From Saccharothrix saharensis (GTDB lineage: Bacteria > Actinomycetota > Actinomycetes > Mycobacteriales > Pseudonocardiaceae), in assembly GCF_006716745.1 (NCBI RefSeq), contig NZ_VFPP01000001.1:1798001-1862000 (forward strand): 64,000 bases of DNA. Direction: 5' to 3'. A program made the translations under genes and the position numbers. Below the pieces are notes generated by a model. That model searched no databases. It had not been told where the DNA came from and saw only the letters and a program-made list of their open reading frames with translations. Position 1 is the first letter of the stretch. Each line of letters starts with the position of its first letter. Positions 61,320-64,000 of this stretch are shown piece by piece.

Positions 61320-62099
61320 ATGGTGAGCGTGCTGGTGACGGGGTCGGCGGACGGTATCGGTCGGGAGACGGCGGCGACGCTGGTCGAGCGGGGCCACCGG
61401 GTGGTGCTGCACGCCCGCGACGACGAGCGGGCCACCGACGCGCTGGCCGCGGTGCCGGGCGCGGCCGGTGTGCTCGTCGGTGACCTCGCCTCCCTCGCCC
61501 GCACCGCGGAGCTGGCGGCGGCGGCCGGGGCGTTCGACGTGGTGATCCACAACGCGGGACTCGGTGGCGGGCTGCCGGAGCGGACCGTCACCGAGGACGG
61601 CCTGGAGCTGCTGTTCCAGGTCAACGTGCTGGCGCCGTACCTGCTCACGGCCCTGATGCCCCGGCCGCGGCGGTTGGTCTACCTGACCTCGGGGCTGGAG
61701 GCGCAGGGCGTGGCGGACCTCGACGACCTGCAGCACGAGCGCGGCCCGTGGGACGGCATGCAGGCGTACTCGGACTCCAAGCTGCTCGACGTGGCGCTGG
61801 CGTTCGCGGTGGCCCGGCGGTGGCCGGACGTGCTGAGCAACGCCGTCGACCCGGGCTGGATCAAGACCAAGCTGGGCGGCCCGAACGCGACCGACGAGCT
61901 GCCGAAGGGCGCCGACACGCAGGTGTGGCTGGCCACGAGCGACGAGCCCGCCGCCACCGTCACCGGCCGCTACTTCAAGTGGCGCGAGGACCTGCGCGCC
62001 AACCCCGCCGCGTACGACGTGGACGTGCAGGAACGCCTGCTCGACGCGTGCGCGGAGCTCACCGGCGTCACGCTGCCCGCGGCACCGCACCGAGGCTGA
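61320..62099 (+). CDS. SDR-family oxidoreductase
   Basis: 259-residue short-chain dehydrogenase. Cofactor motif TGSADGIG near residue 8 and IHNAGLG; active site YSDSK with a preceding serine in YLTSG. The arginine in LHARDDER after strand 2 points to NADP. It is of the retinol-dehydrogenase/WW-domain-oxidoreductase-like type, with a short C-terminus. ATG at 61320, only 17 bases after the CelR/CebR-type box, suggesting cellulose-linked control. Its substrate is unknown. Confidence 0.87.
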   Translation: MVSVLVTGSADGIGRETAATLVERGHRVVLHARDDERATDALAAVPGAAGVLVGDLASLARTAELAAAAGAFDVVIHNAGLGGGLPERTVTEDGLELLFQVNVLAPYLLTALMPRPRRLVYLTSGLEAQGVADLDDLQHERGPWDGMQAYSDSKLLDVALAFAVARRWPDVLSNAVDPGWIKTKLGGPNATDELPKGADTQVWLATSDEPAATVTGRYFKWREDLRANPAAYDVDVQERLLDACAELTGVTLPAAPHRG

Positions 62100-62167
62100 T
62101 CGGGAGCAGCCGTCGTCGGTCCGGGCGGAGAAGGACGCCTGCGCGCGGGTTGCTTACGATCTCGCGC

Positions 62168-62677
62168 GTGCCCCGGCCATCGCAGACCGTGCTGGACGCG
62201 TTCGGCATCACCGCCGAACCCGTCGTGCTGCCCGGCGGCCGGGGCGGCACCTGGCGTGCGGACGACCTGGTCCTCAAGCCGGTGGACTTCGCACCCGAGA
62301 CGCGGTGGCGGTCCGACGCGCTGGCCGCGCTGCCGGCCTCGGCCGCGTTCCGCGTCGCACCTCCCGTGCGGTCCACGTCCGGTGACCGGGTGGGAGGCGT
62401 GCCGGTTCGTCGTGGGCGAGCCGCACGTCAGCCGACCGGACGACGTGGTGCGGGCCGGCACCGCGTTCCACGCCGTGCGGGACCGCACAACGTCCCGCCG
62501 ACCCTGGTCGACCGCTGGTCGCACCCGCCGGCGTGGGACCAGGTGCTGCTCCGCGCCCTGATCTACCGGATCACCACGCTCGACCGCGCGCACGGCGAGT
62601 GGACCGCCGACCACCTCGCCGCCCACCGCCCCGTGATCGACCTGGTCGTGTCCCGGCTCGGCGGCTCTCCTCGATGA
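62168..62677 (+). pseudogene. Decayed TIGR02569-type (kinase-like) gene
   Basis: The start TVLDAFGITAEPVVLPGG, TWRADDLVLKPVDFAPE and the end LLRALIYRITT match the two ends of an actinobacterial conserved family with a phosphotransferase-like fold (about 270 residues). Between them the middle (GWEACRFVVGEPHVSRPDD, then AGTAFHAVRD) is in another frame from about 62395, and the central part with the HGDLxGN and DFxPYWR motifs is gone. The gene is therefore inactivated by a frameshift and a deletion of roughly 300 bases. Confidence 0.75.
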
Positions 62678-62678
62678 C

Positions 62679-64000
62679 CTACCCCGACCACGCGCGGCCG
62701 GCGTCGGCGGGCGCGCCGGTGATCACCGCGCGGGACGTGCCGACCAGCTGGCGGCTCAGGTCGCCGCGCAACGTGGACACCGCGTCGAGCACGTAGTTCT
62801 GCCGCACCCGCCACGGGCCGCGGTCGCCTTGCCGGGGGAACGCGTCGATGGCCCGCTGGATGTAGCCGGACGCGAGGTCGAGCAGCGGGCGGCGGGTCAG
62901 CGGGCGGTCGGGCGTGGGGACGACGGACGCGTAGCCGTGCCGGTCCATGTGGTCGACCACCCGGCACACCAGGCGGGAGGTGAGGTCGGCGCGCAACGTC
63001 CAGGAGGCGTTCGTGTAGCCGACGCACACGGCGAAGTTCGGCAACCCGGTGATCATCGCGCCGCGCCAGATGAACTGCTCGGACAGCTCCACCCGCCGCC
63101 CGTCCACGCTGGGCGTGATGCCGCCGAACGCGAGGAGCCGGAGGCCGGTGGCCGTGACGACGACGTCGGCGTGCAGTTCCCGGCCGGACCTGAGCCGCAC
63201 ACCGCCGGGCGTGAACGTGTCGATGTGGTCCGTGACGACCGACGCCCGGCCCCGCTTGAGCGCCCGGAACAGGTCGGCGTCCGGGATCGCGCACAACCGC
63301 TGGTCCCAGGGGTCGTAGGTGGGCGTGAAGTGCTCGCGGACGGTGTCGGGGTCGGCGAGGGCCTTGGTGGACAGCTTGGTGAGGACCTTGCGCGCGGCGG
63401 TCGGCCAGCGGCGGCAGAACTGGTAGAAGGCCAGGCCGAAGAGGATGTTCTTGGTGCGGATGAGCCGGTGCGCGGCGCCGGCGGGCAGGAGTTCGCGGAC
63501 CTTGTCGGCGAGCTTGTCCCGACCGGGCACCACCCCGATCCACGTCGGCGACCGTTGGAGCATGGTGACGTGCGCGGCGGTCTCGGCCATGGCCGGCACC
63601 AACGTCACCGCCGTCGCCCCGCTGCCGACGACAACCACCCGCTTGCCCGCGTAGTCGAGGTCGTCGGGCCAGAACTGGGGTCGCACGACCTCGCCGCGGA
63701 ACGAGTCGATGCCGGGGAGGACCGGGTCGTGGCCCTGGTCGTAGTCGTAGTAGCCGGCGCAGGAGTAGAGGAAGCCGCAGGTGATCGTGCGCTCGGTGAC
63801 CGCGCCGTCGTCGTCGCGCTCGCTGAGCGTCAACGTCCACCGCGCGGTTCCGGTGGAGAAGTCGGCCGCCACCACCTTCGTCCGGTAGCGCACCAGTCGG
63901 TCGATGCCGAACTGCGCGGCGGTGTCGCGGATGTAGGTCAGGATCGACGGGCCGTCGGCGATGGACTTCGCTTCGCGCCAGGGCTTGAACGGGTAGCCGA
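62679..64000 (-). CDS. Flavin-containing monooxygenase, Baeyer-Villiger/EthA type (5' end outside window)
   Basis: 440 codons visible, open to the right edge; the start lies beyond it. Seen from the upstream side: GYPFKPWREAKSIADG and YIRDTAAQFGIDR (typical after the first FAD fold of EthA-like enzymes), LYSCAGYYDYDQGH, the second Rossmann motif VVVVGSGATAVTLVP, QRSPTWIG, HFTPTYDPWDQRLC, and VVTATGL. These enzymes use NADPH and FAD to oxidise ketones, sulfides or thioamides. The first GxGxxG motif is outside the window. It is tail to tail with the decayed TIGR02569-type gene, one base from its stop. Confidence 0.9.
   Translation of the reverse strand, partial: GYPFKPWREAKSIADGPSILTYIRDTAAQFGIDRLVRYRTKVVAADFSTGTARWTLTLSERDDDGAVTERTITCGFLYSCAGYYDYDQGHDPVLPGIDSFRGEVVRPQFWPDDLDYAGKRVVVVGSGATAVTLVPAMAETAAHVTMLQRSPTWIGVVPGRDKLADKVRELLPAGAAHRLIRTKNILFGLAFYQFCRRWPTAARKVLTKLSTKALADPDTVREHFTPTYDPWDQRLCAIPDADLFRALKRGRASVVTDHIDTFTPGGVRLRSGRELHADVVVTATGLRLLAFGGITPSVDGRRVELSEQFIWRGAMITGLPNFAVCVGYTNASWTLRADLTSRLVCRVVDHMDRHGYASVVPTPDRPLTRRPLLDLASGYIQRAIDAFPRQGDRGPWRVRQNYVLDAVSTLRGDLSRQLVGTSRAVITGAPADAGRAWSG

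Noticed and set aside
1-64000. tRNA, rRNA, CRISPR arrays, replication origins, phage attachment sites
   Set aside because: Looked for on both strands by eye; none could be supported.

Overview
The window is very GC-rich DNA with many GTG starts, dense 4-base gene overlaps (ATGA/GTGA), Tat and lipoprotein signals, an ANTAR protein, ricin-type lectins, LAxTG-anchored surface proteins and a subtilisin-inhibitor (SSI) homologue. This fits a filamentous actinomycete, plausibly of the Pseudonocardiales (Saccharothrix/Lentzea/Actinosynnema type), but no marker fixes the genus. No tRNA, rRNA or CRISPR array was seen. Layout: 1-11.4 kb is a divergent sugar-acid catabolic locus. The leftward operon runs GntR/FadR regulator, an internally deleted FAH-family hydrolase, an aldo/keto reductase, a fuconolactonase-type amidohydrolase, a nickel-pincer racemase of the LarA family, and a glycerate kinase fused in frame to LarB. 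The rightward operon runs L-fuconate dehydratase, an SDR and a CUT2 sugar ABC transporter. Together they look like a non-phosphorylative route for L-fucose or L-galactose; the LarA plus glycerate kinase/LarB pair suggests that the hydroxyacid released (L-glycerate, or L-lactate) is racemised by a nickel enzyme and then phosphorylated. A 14-base direct repeat marks both divergent promoter regions. 11.4-18.4 kb holds an epoxide-hydrolase-like protein, a Spo0M homologue, two CorC/HlyC membrane proteins, a MerR regulator, a membrane protein and a decayed P450. 18.4-23.5 kb is a four-gene glycosyltransferase/flippase operon. 23.5-30.2 kb is a carbohydrate region: ricin-type lectin, GH27, ROK repressor, CBM2-GH5 cellulase and LacI regulator. 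30.4-34.4 kb carries a phosphotransferase, a PrsW-type protease pair and an RsbW-type kinase. 34.5-38.4 kb is a large nuclease-toxin gene of the kind associated with contractile injection systems, broken by an IS110-family element whose noncoding end has a bridge-RNA-like hairpin. 38.8-44.6 kb is a signalling block: a single-chain PAS-GAF-PAS-SpoIIE-kinase-STAS protein, a GAF-ANTAR protein, a solute-binding lipoprotein, a CDF transporter and a second RsbW-type kinase. 44.9-47.4 kb encodes a two-subunit molybdenum hydroxylase. 47.9-53.0 kb holds a large secreted subtilase, a surface-anchored protein and an SSI-type inhibitor. 53.1-64 kb holds DUF202 proteins, TerC, RecQ, DUF2243, a LysR/EamA/hydrolase group, a Tat-exported glycosidase followed by a perfect CelR/CebR-type box, an SDR, a decayed TIGR02569-type gene and a flavin monooxygenase running off the right edge.
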